Positions 19,123 to 28,793 of a DNA stretch of 64,000 bases are shown here, in pieces. Below the pieces are notes generated by a model. It ran no database searches. It was given only the letters and a program-made list of their open reading frames with translations, and was not told the DNA's origin. The first letter of the stretch is position 1. Every line of letters starts with the position of its first letter. The translations under genes were made by a program, and so were the position numbers. Origin of the DNA: Paludibacterium paludis (GTDB lineage Bacteria; Pseudomonadota; Gammaproteobacteria; Burkholderiales; Chromobacteriaceae); assembly GCF_018802605.1 (NCBI RefSeq), contig NZ_CP069161.1:3720001-3784000 (forward strand). The letters run 5' to 3'.

Positions 19123-20220
19123 TTACCCCAGCGCGCGCTTGACGGCGGCGACGATGGCGTCCTGGGTTGCTTCATCCAGGAAGGGATGCATCGGCAGGCT
19201 CATCACGCGGCGCGATGCGGCCTCGGCAAGCGGGAAACTGCCTTCCGGCTGGTTCAGGTGCGCGAACGCCGGCTGCAGGTTGAGCGGGACGGGATAATGC
19301 ACGGCGGTCGGCACACCCGCCTCCTTGAGCGCCGCCTGCACGGCCTCGCGGTTGTCCACTTCGATGGTGAACTGCGCAAAAACACTGGTATTGCCCTCGG
19401 CGATCACCGGCACGCGCGCCACGTCCTTGAGCAGCTCGATATAGCGCGCGCCGATGCGGGCACGGGCCGCCACTTCGTCGCCGAACGTCGGCAGCTTGGC
19501 CAGCAGGATGGCGGCCTGCAGGGTATCGATGCGACCGTTCAGGCCGATCACCGGATGGTGGTAACGCCGGTCCTGGCCATGCAGCCGGATCTGCCGCATC
19601 TTGCGCGCCAGTTCGTCGTCGTCGGTGAAGCAGGCGCCGCCGTCCCCGTAGCAGCCCAACGGCTTGGAGGGGAAGAAGCTGGTGGTGGCGATGGTCGACA
19701 CGCCGCACGAATGGCGGCCGCGGTACGTCGCGCCGAAGCTTTGCGCCGCGTCTTCGATCACCGGCAGACCATGTTTTGCGGCAACGGCGTTGATCGCGTC
19801 GAAATCCGCGCATTGCCCGTAAAGGCTCACCGGAACGATGGCCCGGGTACGTGGGGTGATCGCCGCCTCGATCAGGGCCGGATCCATATTCCAGCTGACC
19901 GGATCGATATCGACGAAGACCGGCGTCGCGCCCAGGAGGGCGATCATTTCGCCGGTGGCGATGAACGTGAACGGCGTGGTGATGACCTCGTCGCCGGGGC
20001 CGATGCCCAACGCCATCATGGCGATTTGCAGGGCCGTGGTGCCGTCGGAGACCCCGATGGCGTGCTTGACGCCGACAAGGCGGGCAAGTTCGCCTTCCAG
20101 TTCGGCGACCTCGGGCCCCATGATGTATTGCCCGTGGTCGAGCACCCCCTGGATGCGGGCGTCGATATCCGCCTTCAGATGCCGGTACTGCGCTTTCAGA
20201 TCGATGAAATTGATGCTCAT
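19123..20220 (-). CDS. wbpE: UDP-2-acetamido-2-deoxy-3-oxo-glucuronate aminotransferase WbpE
   Basis: This PLP aminotransferase (365 aa) adds the 3-amino group to the 3-oxo sugar made by WbpB. It begins MSINFIDLKAQYRHLKADID and carries the PLP lysine in the diagnostic SFFPSKPLGCYGDGG. VIEDAAQSFGATY holds the cofactor aspartate. The start at 20220 is the first codon of the conserved region. It lies 17 nt after wbpD. With WbpA, WbpB and WbpD it completes the route to UDP-GlcNAc(3NAc)A. No WbpI 2-epimerase is visible, so the gluco form is the expected end product. Confidence 0.9.
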   Translation of the reverse strand: MSINFIDLKAQYRHLKADIDARIQGVLDHGQYIMGPEVAELEGELARLVGVKHAIGVSDGTTALQIAMMALGIGPGDEVITTPFTFIATGEMIALLGATPVFVDIDPVSWNMDPALIEAAITPRTRAIVPVSLYGQCADFDAINAVAAKHGLPVIEDAAQSFGATYRGRHSCGVSTIATTSFFPSKPLGCYGDGGACFTDDDELARKMRQIRLHGQDRRYHHPVIGLNGRIDTLQAAILLAKLPTFGDEVAARARIGARYIELLKDVARVPVIAEGNTSVFAQFTIEVDNREAVQAALKEAGVPTAVHYPVPLNLQPAFAHLNQPEGSFPLAEAASRRVMSLPMHPFLDEATQDAIVAAVKRALG

Positions 20221-20237
20221 GATGTCGCTATCCTGTC

Positions 20238-20807
20238 TCACAGCAGCGTACAGTGGTTGCCGCCGATTTCGTATTCCAGCCCGCACGCCGCGCAGGCGTG
20301 TTCACCGATGCTGTCGTCCAGCCGCTCGCCGCAACGGCACATCCAGCCAAGACGACGCGCCGGGGTGCCGACCATGATGGCGTGGGCCGGCACATCGCGG
20401 GTCACCACCGCGCCGGCGCCGATGAAGGCGAATTCACCGATGGTATGCCCGCAGACGATGGTCGCGTTGGCGCCGATCGAGGCGCCATGGCGCACGATGG
20501 TGCGGCGATATTCGCTCTTGCGCGACACATGGCTGCGCGGATTGTGCACGTTGGTGAAGACCATCGACGGGCCGCAGAACACATCGTCTTCCAGCGTCAC
20601 CGAGTCGTAGATCGACACGTTGTTCTGCACCTTGACGTTGTTGCCGATGATCACGTCGTTGCCGACGAACACGTTCTGGCCGAACGAGCAGCGCTCGCCG
20701 ATGACGGCCCCGCCGCAGATGTGCACCCAGTGCCAGACGCGGGTGTCGTTGCCGATGCGCGCGCCGTCGTCGATGATGGCCGTGGGGTGTGCCTGGTACT
20801 CGCTCAT
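20238..20807 (-). CDS. wbpD: UDP-sugar 3-N-acetyltransferase WbpD
   Basis: This left-handed beta-helix acetyltransferase (189 aa) acetylates the 3-amino group of the UDP-glucuronate derivative. Hexapeptide repeats run from about residue 8 to 130 ([39 protein letters not shown]). [11 protein letters not shown] is typical of the WbpD/WlbB group. The C-terminus has two Cys pairs (CRCGE and CAACG), a small zinc-ribbon-like tail. The ATG follows CGGAGCCCTC. It sits between wbpB and wbpE. Confidence 0.9.
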   Translation of the reverse strand: MSEYQAHPTAIIDDGARIGNDTRVWHWVHICGGAVIGERCSFGQNVFVGNDVIIGNNVKVQNNVSIYDSVTLEDDVFCGPSMVFTNVHNPRSHVSRKSEYRRTIVRHGASIGANATIVCGHTIGEFAFIGAGAVVTRDVPAHAIMVGTPARRLGWMCRCGERLDDSIGEHACAACGLEYEIGGNHCTLL

Positions 20808-20820
20808 GAGGGCTCCGTTT

Positions 20821-21891
20821 TCAGTAATCCAGCGGCAGACTGATGCGCCGGCCGTCGCGGGCCGACAGATACATGGCGATCAAGAGCTCCAGCGACTTGA
20901 GACCTTCACGCCCGTCGGTTTCCGGATCGGCCTCGCCGCGCATCACCTTGATAACATTGTCGTAATACAGCGGGTGTCCAAAACCATACACGCTGGTGGT
21001 CGAGTAGCTGGCGTTCTCGATGGTGTCATCCATCGGATGCGGATCGGCGAACTCCCAGTGCTGGATTTCGTTGACCGCCACACCGCCGATCCGCGCGGTG
21101 CCTTTTTCCCCCATGATGGTGATCGAACCTTCGAGGTTTTTCGGGTAGGTCAGCATGGTCACGTTCATGCTGCCCAGCGCGCCGGAGCGCCACTTGATGC
21201 TCACCACGCCGGTGTCTTCCACTTCGATGTTGCGCGCCAGCGTCGCGGTATAGGACTGCACGCTCTCGACCGGACCGATCAGCCAGTCGAGCAGATCGAC
21301 ATAATGGCTCGCCTGGTTCATGAACGCGCCGCCATCGAACTCCCAGGTGCCGCGCCAGGCGGCGGAATCGTAGTACTCCTGCGGGCGGGTCCAGAACACG
21401 TTGACGTTGACCATGTAGATGCGGCCGAAACGCTTCTCCTCGACGGCGCGCTTGAGCAGTTGCAAGGTGGCGTTGCGGCGGTTCTGCTTGACCACGAACA
21501 GGCGCTTGCCGGCATCGTCTGCCGCGCGCACCATCGCCAGACCATCCTCCCAGCGTGTCGCCATCGGTTTTTCGGTCAGCACATGGAATCCCGCCTCGGA
21601 GCATTCGATCGACTGGCGCGGATGCAGGCCGGAAGGCGTGGTGAGGATGATGATGTCGGCGTTGGTCGCGGCCAGCATGTCGGTCAGAGAAGCATGGCCG
21701 CGGGCGCCGGTCCGCTCGACCGCCGCGGCGAGCGCCGCCGGGTCGATGTCGCACACATCCACCAGCTCTGCGCGGTCGGCGTGCTTTTCAAGGGAACCGA
21801 AATGGTTGGCGGCGATCCGGCCGCAACCGGCCAGGGCGAAACGGATCTTGCGATCGGTGATGGGCGTGTGATGGACGGTGTGCATGGTCAT
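20821..21891 (-). CDS. wbpB: UDP-N-acetylglucosaminuronate 3-dehydrogenase WbpB
   Basis: This Gfo/Idh/MocA-family NAD-dependent oxidoreductase (about 356 aa) oxidises C3 of UDP-GlcNAcA. The Rossmann loop is [14 protein letters not shown], and the EKP signature appears as VLTEKPMAT. The start is uncertain. ATG at 21891 or 21885 gives the family N-terminus but has no good ribosome site. A GTG at 21924 has CGGGG upstream but lies inside a perfect hairpin. It follows wbpA by about 60 nt and precedes wbpD by 13 nt. Confidence 0.87.
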   Translation of the reverse strand: MTMHTVHHTPITDRKIRFALAGCGRIAANHFGSLEKHADRAELVDVCDIDPAALAAAVERTGARGHASLTDMLAATNADIIILTTPSGLHPRQSIECSEAGFHVLTEKPMATRWEDGLAMVRAADDAGKRLFVVKQNRRNATLQLLKRAVEEKRFGRIYMVNVNVFWTRPQEYYDSAAWRGTWEFDGGAFMNQASHYVDLLDWLIGPVESVQSYTATLARNIEVEDTGVVSIKWRSGALGSMNVTMLTYPKNLEGSITIMGEKGTARIGGVAVNEIQHWEFADPHPMDDTIENASYSTTSVYGFGHPLYYDNVIKVMRGEADPETDGREGLKSLELLIAMYLSARDGRRISLPLDY

Positions 21892-21914
21892 TTTCAATGG
21901 TCGGTGAACGGCAA

Positions 21915-21936
21915 GGGGCGACACGATGGTCGCCCC
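21915..21936 (-). other. Perfect hairpin between wbpA and wbpB
   Basis: GGGGCGAC and GTCGCCCC form an 8-bp GC-rich stem with a 6-nt loop, centred on a possible GTG start of wbpB. No T run follows on either strand. It might be a remnant terminator, an RNA-processing or stabilising element, or a structure that hides an alternative start codon. Confidence 0.45.
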
Positions 21937-21954
21937 GCTTCGGCATTGAACCGG

Positions 21955-23262
21955 TCAGGCCTTGACGATGTGGTCGGCCGGCTCCAGGTATTTACCGCGC
22001 GAATCGACGATCAGCGGCGCGTGCGCCTTCAACTGCGCGTAATCGAACTTGTCGTGGTCGGTCGCCAGCAGCACGCAATCGTAGGTCTTCAGCGTTTCGG
22101 GCGTCACCGGCACGCTCGACAGGTCGAAACGGTGCTCGCGCATTTTCGGGAACACCGGGACGTGCGGATCGGAATAGCTGACCTCGGCGCCCAGATCGCG
22201 CAGTTTTTCCATCAGGATCACCGACGGACTTTCGCGCATGTCGTCGACGTTCTTCTTGTAGGCGATCCCCAGCACCAGGATGCGGCTGCCGTTGATGGCT
22301 TTCTTGCGTTCGTTCAGCGCCGACGCGATCTTGCTGACCACGTAATCCGGCATAGTGGAATTCACTTCGCCGGCCAGCTCGATGAAGCGGGTGTTCACAC
22401 CGTACTCGCGCGCCTTCCAGGTCAGATAGAACGGGTCGATGGGGATGCAGTGACCGCCCAGGCCCGGGCCCGGATAGTAGGGCACGAAGCCGAACGGCTT
22501 GGTGGCCGCGGCGCGGATCACCTCATGGATATCGATGCCCATGCGGTCGGCGACGATTTTCATTTCGTTCACGAGGCCGATATTCACCGCGCGGTGGATG
22601 TTTTCCAGCAGCTTGGTCATTTCCGCCGCGCGGGTGGATGATACCGGCACGACCTGGTCGATCACCGCGGAGTAGAGCGCCACGCCGATCTCCTGGCAGG
22701 CGGTCGTCACGCCGCCGCAGACTTTCGGAATGGTGCGGGTGGTGAAGTCCGGATTGCCCGGATCCTCGCGCTCGGGCGAGAACACCAGGAAGGCGTTGTC
22801 GCCGACGGTGAGACCGCGCGACTCGATACGCGGTTTGAGCTCTTCGTCGGTCGTGCCCGGGTAGGTGGTCGATTCCAGCGACACCAGGTGTCCTTCTCGC
22901 AGGAAGGGCACCAGCGAATCGATGGTGTTGAGCACGAACGACAGATCCGGCTCGCGGTATTTGTTCAGCGGCGTGGGCACGCACAGGATCAGCGCGTCGG
23001 CCTCGGGAGCGCGCGAGAAGTCGCTGGTCGCTTCGAATCCGCGGCCAAGGGACTGGGCGATGGCTTCGCCCGGGATGTGTTCGATGTACGAGCGGCCGGC
23101 CATCAGGGCGTCGACCTTGGATTGATCGATATCGAAACCGATCACCTTGTAGCCGACCTCGGCGAAACGCAGCATCAGGGGCAGGCCGACATAGCCCAGT
23201 CCGACAATGCCGATGACGGCGGATTTGTCCGCAATGCGGTTAAGCAGTTGCTGCTTGATCAC
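21955..23262 (-). CDS. wbpA: UDP-N-acetyl-D-glucosamine 6-dehydrogenase WbpA
   Basis: This nucleotide-sugar dehydrogenase (435 aa) oxidises UDP-GlcNAc to UDP-GlcNAcA. The NAD loop [20 protein letters not shown], the tight [14 protein letters not shown] segment, the catalytic cysteine in [16 protein letters not shown] and the C-terminal [16 protein letters not shown] are all present. I set the start at GTG 23262, which has AGGA eight bases upstream; the open frame runs 41 codons further up but looks non-coding. It is the first gene of the twelve-gene sugar operon and is preceded by a terminator of the upstream gene. Confidence 0.92.
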   Translation of the reverse strand: MIKQQLLNRIADKSAVIGIVGLGYVGLPLMLRFAEVGYKVIGFDIDQSKVDALMAGRSYIEHIPGEAIAQSLGRGFEATSDFSRAPEADALILCVPTPLNKYREPDLSFVLNTIDSLVPFLREGHLVSLESTTYPGTTDEELKPRIESRGLTVGDNAFLVFSPEREDPGNPDFTTRTIPKVCGGVTTACQEIGVALYSAVIDQVVPVSSTRAAEMTKLLENIHRAVNIGLVNEMKIVADRMGIDIHEVIRAAATKPFGFVPYYPGPGLGGHCIPIDPFYLTWKAREYGVNTRFIELAGEVNSTMPDYVVSKIASALNERKKAINGSRILVLGIAYKKNVDDMRESPSVILMEKLRDLGAEVSYSDPHVPVFPKMREHRFDLSSVPVTPETLKTYDCVLLATDHDKFDYAQLKAHAPLIVDSRGKYLEPADHIVKA

Positions 23263-23334
23263 GATGACAGTCCTAAACAGAAAGAAATTCGTCGGTCGCC
23301 GTCCTTCGACGGCGGCCCGGATAATCGGGAAACG

Positions 23335-23373
23335 GAAAAAGGCAGTCTCGCGCACTTCGCCGCCAGGCTGCCT
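23335..23373 (-). terminator. Terminator after the SpeE-like gene
   Basis: On the minus strand AGGCAG and CTGCCT flank a long GC-rich loop and are followed by TTTTT. It lies about 60 nt downstream of the SpeE-like stop codon and separates that unit from the wbpA operon. Confidence 0.6.
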
Positions 23374-23430
23374 GATCTTGCTCAACCGAGCCGGTATTGG
23401 GCGCCATTATACGCCGCTTGGCCCGCCCCG

Positions 23431-24228
23431 CTAGAGCAACAATTGGCCGCCGCTTGACTGGTTGGACAAGCGCAGGCGTTCGACGAATTCCGGGTACTCC
23501 AGCCCGAAGCGCGCTTCGCGGGCGACGGCGGCCTTTTCCAGCTCGGCGAACGACAGCACCGATGGCGTATCGCGGAACGCCAGCACGGCGACATTGCCGT
23601 GGCTCGCCGAGGGCAGCTCCAGCACACGGCCCTCGAACACCCCGCACAGGCGCTCGAGAAACTGGTGATAACGCTTGTCGCCGCTCCACCAGTTGGTCAC
23701 GAACACACCCTGCGGCGACAACGCCCGTCGGCAATCCTCGAAGAAGGTTTCGGTGGTCAGCGCGTCAACGATCTGCAAACCGTCGAAACCGTCGACCAGA
23801 ATGGCATCGGTCGATCCCCTGAAAATCTTCACGTACTCCGCGCCATCGGCCTCCACGATCTCGAACCGCTCGCCCTCCTCCGGCAATTCGAAGAAGGAGC
23901 GGGCCACGGCGATGACCTGGGGATTGATGTCGATCGCCACACTCTTGGCGTCGCGCAGGTAAAAATCGATATAGCGCGCCAGGGAGCCGCCGCCCAGGCC
24001 GATCTGGAGGATATGGGCGGGGTCGGGATTGAACAACAAAAAACCCATCATCGCCCGGCTGTACGACAGCACAAGATCGGTCGGGTCCTCAAGGTCCATC
24101 GAACTCTGGATGGTTTCCGAACCGAGGTGCAGCGAGCGGATGCCGTCCACTTCGCTGATCTCGACCTCGGGCATGGCATCGACGCCGGGGCGAACCCGGC
24201 GCCGGAAAGGATGTCGGGCCTTGCTCAT
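23431..24228 (-). CDS. Spermidine synthase-like protein
   Basis: This 265-aa protein has the class I methyltransferase-like fold of spermidine synthases. [15 protein letters not shown] is the nucleotide-binding loop, [18 protein letters not shown] the acidic strand, and [10 protein letters not shown] with ILVDGFDG the catalytic-site region. The usual N-terminal beta domain of SpeE is reduced, and the DxxDPxGP motif is replaced by DGFDGLQ, so true aminopropyl transfer is uncertain. The start at 24228 forms an ATGA overlap with ttcA. Similar truncated SpeE-like genes are common in proteobacteria, with no proven role. Confidence 0.7.
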   Translation of the reverse strand: MSKARHPFRRRVRPGVDAMPEVEISEVDGIRSLHLGSETIQSSMDLEDPTDLVLSYSRAMMGFLLFNPDPAHILQIGLGGGSLARYIDFYLRDAKSVAIDINPQVIAVARSFFELPEEGERFEIVEADGAEYVKIFRGSTDAILVDGFDGLQIVDALTTETFFEDCRRALSPQGVFVTNWWSGDKRYHQFLERLCGVFEGRVLELPSASHGNVAVLAFRDTPSVLSFAELEKAAVAREARFGLEYPEFVERLRLSNQSSGGQLLL

Positions 24229-25181
24229 TGGCACTCCGGAGCCTTCGGGCGGGAATCGAGGATGCTGATGGTGCGGCGCGGCGCCTCGACGTCATCGGCC
24301 GGCGCGACCGGATCGCGGAACTCTTCCTTGTCGAAGGCGGTGTCGCCACCCGCTTCGGGAACCACGCCCGGCGCGATAGTGGCGAAGTCGTACAGAGCGG
24401 TATCGGCCAGGTGCGAGGGCACGACATTGCGCAGTGCGCGGAACATGGTTTCCACCCGTCCCGGGAAGCGGCGGTCCCAGTCGTTGATCATTTCCTTGAC
24501 CACCTGGCGCTGCAGATTGGGCTGCGAGCCGCACAGATTGCACGGAATGATCGGGAACGCGCGCATCTGCGCGTAGCGTTCGATGTCCTTTTCCCGGCAA
24601 TAGGCCAGGGGGCGGATCACCACGTGACGACCGTCGTCCGAGACCAGCTTGGGCGGCATGGCCTTGAGCTTGCCGCCATAGAACATGTTGAGGAACAGGG
24701 TCTGCAGAATGTCGTCCCGGTGATGTCCCAGGGCGATCTTGGTCGCGCCCAGTTCGGTCGCCACCCGGTAGAGAATGCCGCGGCGCAAGCGCGAACACAG
24801 CGCACAGGTGGTCTTGCCTTCCGGCACAACACGCTTGACGATGGAGTAAGTATCTTCTTCCACGATACGGTACTCGACCCCTATGCTCTCGAGGTAACCC
24901 GGCAGCACGTCCTCCGGAAAACCCGGCTGTTTCTGGTCGAGATTGACCGCCACGATGGAAAAGTCGATCGGCGCGGACTTTTGCAGTCCGAGCAGGATGT
25001 CCAGCAGGGCGTAGCTGTCCTTGCCGCCGGACAGGCATACCATGATGCGGTCGCCCTCTTCGATCATGTTGAAATCATTGATGGCGTCGCCCACGTGGTG
25101 GCGCAGCCGCTTGGCGAGCTTGTTGCTTTCGAAAGCGGCTTTCTGGGCTTTGTCGTCGGAGACGGGAGAGACGTCTTGCAT
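24225..25181 (-). CDS. ttcA: tRNA 2-thiocytidine(32) synthetase TtcA
   Basis: This enzyme thiolates cytidine 32 in the anticodon loop of several tRNAs (318 aa). It has the PP-loop [14 protein letters not shown] near residue 50, the iron-sulfur ligands [10 protein letters not shown] (two cysteines) and the third cysteine in [14 protein letters not shown], as in the E. coli enzyme. The C-terminal tail beyond about residue 275 is variable. It overlaps the SpeE-like gene by 4 nt. Confidence 0.93.
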   Translation of the reverse strand: MQDVSPVSDDKAQKAAFESNKLAKRLRHHVGDAINDFNMIEEGDRIMVCLSGGKDSYALLDILLGLQKSAPIDFSIVAVNLDQKQPGFPEDVLPGYLESIGVEYRIVEEDTYSIVKRVVPEGKTTCALCSRLRRGILYRVATELGATKIALGHHRDDILQTLFLNMFYGGKLKAMPPKLVSDDGRHVVIRPLAYCREKDIERYAQMRAFPIIPCNLCGSQPNLQRQVVKEMINDWDRRFPGRVETMFRALRNVVPSHLADTALYDFATIAPGVVPEAGGDTAFDKEEFRDPVAPADDVEAPRRTISILDSRPKAPECQ

Positions 25182-25259
25182 GGCGGCCGTAACAGATTGA
25201 AAAACGGTCGATTTTAGCGCGAAATACCCGGACAGGAGAAGTTTTGCGGCGTTTTTTTG

Positions 25260-26021
25260 CTAAAGAACAATGCTGCGCCCGCCATCGACCGCGAGGATCT
25301 GTCCGGTGATGTAGGAGGCCTCCGCCGACAGCAGGAAGGCCACGGCACGGGCGATATCCTCCGGCGTGCCGATGCGGCCCAGCGGGATACCGGCTTCGAT
25401 CGCGGCGCGCGCGTCCGGAGCGGACAGCACATCGTGCGACTCGGGCCAGATATTCGCGCCGGGCGACACGCCGTTGACCCTGACGCGCGGGGCCAGCTCC
25501 AGCGCCAACGAACGGATCAGCTGGGCATGCCCGGCCTTGGCGAGATTGTAGACCACGTGCGATTTCATCGGCCGTTCCGCGTGGATATCCACGATGCCGA
25601 CAATCGCGCCGGAGGCTTCCGTCAGGAACGGCGCGGCCGCCTGCGCTAGCCACAACGGCGCTTTCAGATTGCTGCCCATCAGATCCTGCCAGACCGCCTC
25701 GTCGATCGCGCCGATCCCGGTCGGAAAGAAACTCGAGGCGTTGTTCACCAGACCATCAAGCCGCCCGAACACCCCCGCCGCCCGCTCGACAAGAGCGGGC
25801 AGCCCCGGGGTGTCCAGCAGGTCGCCCTGCGCGAGCGCGACCGAACCGGGCCGCTCGAGGCGCAGCGCGGCGGCCAGGGATTCGGCCTCGTGCCGCGACT
25901 CCCGGTAGTGAAGGATCAGCAGCGCGCCGCGCCGGTGCAATTCGCGCGCGATGCCCGCGCCGACCCTTCGCGCCGCGCCGGTGACGAGAATCGCCTTACC
26001 GGCCAGATTGCCGGCCGTCAT
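25260..26021 (-). CDS. SDR family oxidoreductase, pteridine reductase-like
   Basis: This short-chain dehydrogenase (253 aa) carries the TGAARRVGAGIARELHRRG cofactor loop, whose RR after TGAA is typical of NADPH-dependent pteridine reductases (PTR1/FolM type). NNASSFFPT and the catalytic YNLAK (Tyr and Lys of YxxxK) follow. The C-terminus GQILAVDGGRSI is typical of the family. It may reduce dihydrobiopterin or folate derivatives; this is inferred. It overlaps the upstream secreted-protein gene by 4 nt. Confidence 0.78.
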   Translation of the reverse strand: MTAGNLAGKAILVTGAARRVGAGIARELHRRGALLILHYRESRHEAESLAAALRLERPGSVALAQGDLLDTPGLPALVERAAGVFGRLDGLVNNASSFFPTGIGAIDEAVWQDLMGSNLKAPLWLAQAAAPFLTEASGAIVGIVDIHAERPMKSHVVYNLAKAGHAQLIRSLALELAPRVRVNGVSPGANIWPESHDVLSAPDARAAIEAGIPLGRIGTPEDIARAVAFLLSAEASYITGQILAVDGGRSIVL

Positions 26022-26578
26022 TTGGCTTCCGCCCGGCAGGCAGAAACAGCGCCCAGCATCGCGCTGGCGTCCTCGGGGAAATCGAACTCCGCTTCCAGCA
26101 CGGGATCGCGCCGTTTCGCCGCTTCGATTTTGATCACCAGATGCGTGCCGGTTACCGGCACACGTTCGAGAAAGGCGTTATCCGGCTTCCAGCCGAAAGC
26201 GAAAGCGTGCTCCCCACTGCGCCAGCCGCTGACACGGTGCCGCGACGTGAAACGGCTGTTCTTCATGGAAACCGTCAGCAGGCTGCGCCGCTGTCCGATG
26301 CCCTGCGGCCCTTCGAAGGGCGACACATCCCAACCCGGAATCGCGTCCGGCACTTCGAGCGCCAGTTGCATCACCGGCTGATCGGCACGGCAAGTCAGGG
26401 TCAAGACCGCGGAGAACTCCGCCTTTCCCGCCTTGCCCTTGCCTGTCAGCGCGGCTTGGCGCAGGGGGCTGCCGGCCACCGGTTCGGTCACGATCCATCC
26501 GGCCGGCGCGTCTTGCGCCCGCAAGAGGCCGCTCGACATCATCAGGGCCATGGCGGCCAGTCGCGCAAAATGCGTCAC
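26018..26578 (-). CDS. Secreted protein of unknown function
   Basis: This 186-aa protein has a signal peptide (hydrophobic to about residue 20, likely cut after LLRAQ or nearby), so it is probably periplasmic. The rest is predicted mainly beta strand, with two cysteines (LTLTCRA and VSACRAE) that may form a disulfide. I do not recognise a family. It overlaps the pteridine-reductase-like gene by 4 nt and is divergent from midA across about 60 nt. Confidence 0.6.
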   Translation of the reverse strand: MTHFARLAAMALMMSSGLLRAQDAPAGWIVTEPVAGSPLRQAALTGKGKAGKAEFSAVLTLTCRADQPVMQLALEVPDAIPGWDVSPFEGPQGIGQRRSLLTVSMKNSRFTSRHRVSGWRSGEHAFAFGWKPDNAFLERVPVTGTHLVIKIEAAKRRDPVLEAEFDFPEDASAMLGAVSACRAEAK

Positions 26579-26639
26579 CCTCTTCTCCTTCCGGTCGGTT
26601 TAGACCACAATCGCCACACATTGTAGCAGGATGTCAGAC

Positions 26640-27791
26640 ATGTCCCATCTCCCAGAACCTTCCGTGGAGGCCCTGGCGGTCAGCCGGACGCTGTGCCGCC
26701 GTATAGCACAGACCATCGGCGACGCCGGCGGCTGGATCCCGTTTCCTCATTATATGGAAATGGCATTATATTCGCCCGGTTGTGGTTATTACGCCGCGGG
26801 CAGCCACAAGCTTGGCAGTGCCGGCGATTTCACCACCGCGCCGGAAATGACCCCATTGTTCGGCCGCACGCTGGCCAGACAGGTCGCCCAGCTGCTGCCC
26901 GAAACGGCGGGAACGATCTACGAGTTCGGCGCCGGTTCGGGCATTCTCGCCGCCGACATGCTCGAAGCGCTGGACGCGGCCGGCAGCCTGCCCGAACGCT
27001 ATGCGATCATCGATTTGTCCGCGGATCTGATCGAACGCCAGAAAGCGACACTCGCGCGCCGCGTCCCGCACCTGGCCGACCGCATCCAGTGGCTGGATGC
27101 GTTGCCCGACCGGCTTGACGGCATTGTGATCGGCAACGAAGTGCTCGACGCCATGCCCTGCGAACTCATCCGCCACGAGGGCACCTGGCGGCGTCGCGGC
27201 GCCACGGTCAAGGACGGCGCGCTGGCCTTCGAAGACCGCCCGATCGACGACGCGGGTCTTGCAGAACGCGCCGCGCGCCTTGTCCCGCCCCTGCCCGGCT
27301 ACACCACGGAAATCAGCCTCGCCAACCTCGCCTTCATCCGCACCCTGGCCGACCGTCTCGAGCGCGGCGCCCTGCTGTTCGTCGATTACGGTTTCCCGGA
27401 AAGCGAGTACTACCACCCTCAACGCCACATGGGCACACTGATCGGACACTATCGCCACCACACCGTGGACGATCCGTTCTTCCTGCCAGGCCTGATGGAT
27501 CTCACCTGTCATGTCGACTTCACCGCCATCGCGCTGGCCGGCACCGAAGCCGGGCTCGATCTGATCGGCTACACCACCCAGGCGCACTTCCTGGTGAACG
27601 CCGGCATCACCGAAGAGCTTCAGGCGCTCGACCCGAACGACCCCGCCCGCTATCTGCCCCACTCGGTGGCGGTGCAAAGGCTGGTTTCGCCGGCGGAAAT
27701 GGGGGAGCTTTTCAAGGTGATCGGTTTCGGGCGCAAGATCGGGTTCGACTGGATCGGTTTCGCCAGCGGCGACCGCTGCCACATGCTGTGA
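26640..27791 (+). CDS. MidA/NDUFAF7-family SAM-dependent methyltransferase
   Basis: This class I SAM methyltransferase of the DUF185/MidA family (383 aa) is related to mitochondrial NDUFAF7, which methylates an arginine of complex I. Motifs seen are MALYSPGCGYYAAGSHKLG, GDFTTAPEMTPLFGRTLARQ, the SAM loop YEFGAGSGILAADML and GNEVLDAMPCELI. I prefer the ATG at 26640, with AGGA eight bases upstream; an in-frame ATG at 26631 is possible. The target in bacteria is not established. Confidence 0.85.
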   Translation: MSHLPEPSVEALAVSRTLCRRIAQTIGDAGGWIPFPHYMEMALYSPGCGYYAAGSHKLGSAGDFTTAPEMTPLFGRTLARQVAQLLPETAGTIYEFGAGSGILAADMLEALDAAGSLPERYAIIDLSADLIERQKATLARRVPHLADRIQWLDALPDRLDGIVIGNEVLDAMPCELIRHEGTWRRRGATVKDGALAFEDRPIDDAGLAERAARLVPPLPGYTTEISLANLAFIRTLADRLERGALLFVDYGFPESEYYHPQRHMGTLIGHYRHHTVDDPFFLPGLMDLTCHVDFTAIALAGTEAGLDLIGYTTQAHFLVNAGITEELQALDPNDPARYLPHSVAVQRLVSPAEMGELFKVIGFGRKIGFDWIGFASGDRCHML

Positions 27792-27821
27792 GAAAAAAGC
27801 AAAAAATCTTCCCGCGAAGTG

Positions 27822-27850
27822 TTGACAGCTCCAAAACAGCACGTTAATAT
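27822..27850 (+). promoter_or_regulatory. Sigma-70 promoter of tRNA-Met
   Basis: TTGACA (27822-27827) and TAATAT (27845-27850) are separated by exactly 17 nt. The discriminator that follows is GC-rich (TCGCCCC), as in stringently controlled stable-RNA promoters. The tRNA begins 36 nt after the -10 box. Confidence 0.85.
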
Positions 27851-27886
27851 TCGCCCCACTTCGACGCAGCAACGCGACGAAGTCGT

Positions 27887-27963
<77 letters not shown>

Positions 27964-27971
27964 CGGAATTC

Positions 27972-28005
27972 AAGGGGTTAGCGCAAGCTAGCCCCTTTTG
28001 CTTTT
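27972..28005 (+). terminator. Terminator of tRNA-Met
   Basis: AAGGGGTTAGC-GCAA-GCTAGCCCCTT is an 11-bp stem with one G-U pair and a 4-nt loop, followed by a T-rich tail. It closes the single-gene tRNA unit and marks the left border of the biosynthetic cluster. Confidence 0.88.
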
Positions 28006-28056
28006 ATGCCCTCCTGGAGTCCGCCCTTCCCCTCGCCGCTTTGGTTCTGTACTTGT

Positions 28057-28070
28057 GCCACTATAGTGGC
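28057..28070. repeat. 14-bp perfect palindrome between tRNA and cluster
   Basis: GCCACTATAGTGGC is self-complementary. It lies in the gap between the tRNA terminator and the end of the biosynthetic genes, where no gene is supported. The role is unknown. Confidence 0.4.
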
Positions 28071-28139
28071 TTTGTCATAGGAGAAACATGGAGTTGGGAG
28101 GGGATTGCCGGAGGCCTGCGCCCCCGGCCGGGTGCTCGA

Positions 28140-28682
28140 TCAGGCGAAATCGCTCAGGTACTTCGACAAGAGATCGGCGACCGCCCGGTCATCCAGCCCG
28201 CGCGATTTGAGTTCATCCCCCAGTTCACCGACATTCACGCTGCCCAACGTCCGGTTTTCGCCCAACGGCCGCTCATCCCGGCGAATGAAGAAATCGTATT
28301 TCCTGTTTACCGTTTCCTTCACTTCGTAATGCATCACCTCGTCAACATGGTTATCCTGGGTGAAGGTCAGCACCACGGGCTGCATAGCGTACAACTCGTC
28401 GGGACGGACATAATCCGACGCGCAGATGATTACCCGATCGCCCTTCTGGCAGGTGCGTGCCGCGGCGCCATTCAGGATGCAGCAGCGCGATCCGGGCTCG
28501 CCATAAATCACATAGGTGGAAATCCGGGCGCCGCTGTCCTTGTTCCAGATCTCGACAAATTCCATCGGGAAAATGCCGGCCTTTTCGCATTGTTCGGGGT
28601 CGAGCGTGATCGAGCCGTGATAATCCAGCTCCGCTCCCGTAATCGTGATGCCATGCAGTTTTGCGCGAACAACTTTAATCAC
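28140..28682 (-). CDS. panD: Pyruvoyl-dependent aspartate 1-decarboxylase (PanD family), C-terminally extended
   Basis: PanD-type decarboxylases make beta-alanine from L-aspartate with a self-formed pyruvoyl group. This one (180 aa) has the cleavage site Gly23-Ser24 in [11 protein letters not shown], the catalytic [11 protein letters not shown] region and the LNGAAAR motif. The start is GTG at 28682 after AAGGATTCAGA. Usual PanD is about 125 aa; this one has some 55 extra C-terminal residues of unknown role. It is the last gene on the minus strand of the biosynthetic cluster, 111 nt after the thioesterase, so it probably supplies beta-alanine to the assembly line, not only to pantothenate. 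That link is inferred from position and from adenylation-domain codes. Confidence 0.85.
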   Translation of the reverse strand: MIKVVRAKLHGITITGAELDYHGSITLDPEQCEKAGIFPMEFVEIWNKDSGARISTYVIYGEPGSRCCILNGAAARTCQKGDRVIICASDYVRPDELYAMQPVVLTFTQDNHVDEVMHYEVKETVNRKYDFFIRRDERPLGENRTLGSVNVGELGDELKSRGLDDRAVADLLSKYLSDFA

Positions 28683-28793
28683 TCTGAATCCTTTCCATAA
28701 AAAACCCGGTTCCCGTTCTGTTGCTCTTTTCCCTCGCCGGGAAAACCGGAAAATCATCCCGTGCGGTGAACACTCCGCCGCGCCGTCCTTCGT

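Noticed and set aside
28088..28210. Mini-ORF of about 40 codons starting after a good AGGAGAAAC site
   Set aside because: It runs antisense into panD, has no recognisable features and is Pro/Arg-rich. I could not support it as a gene.
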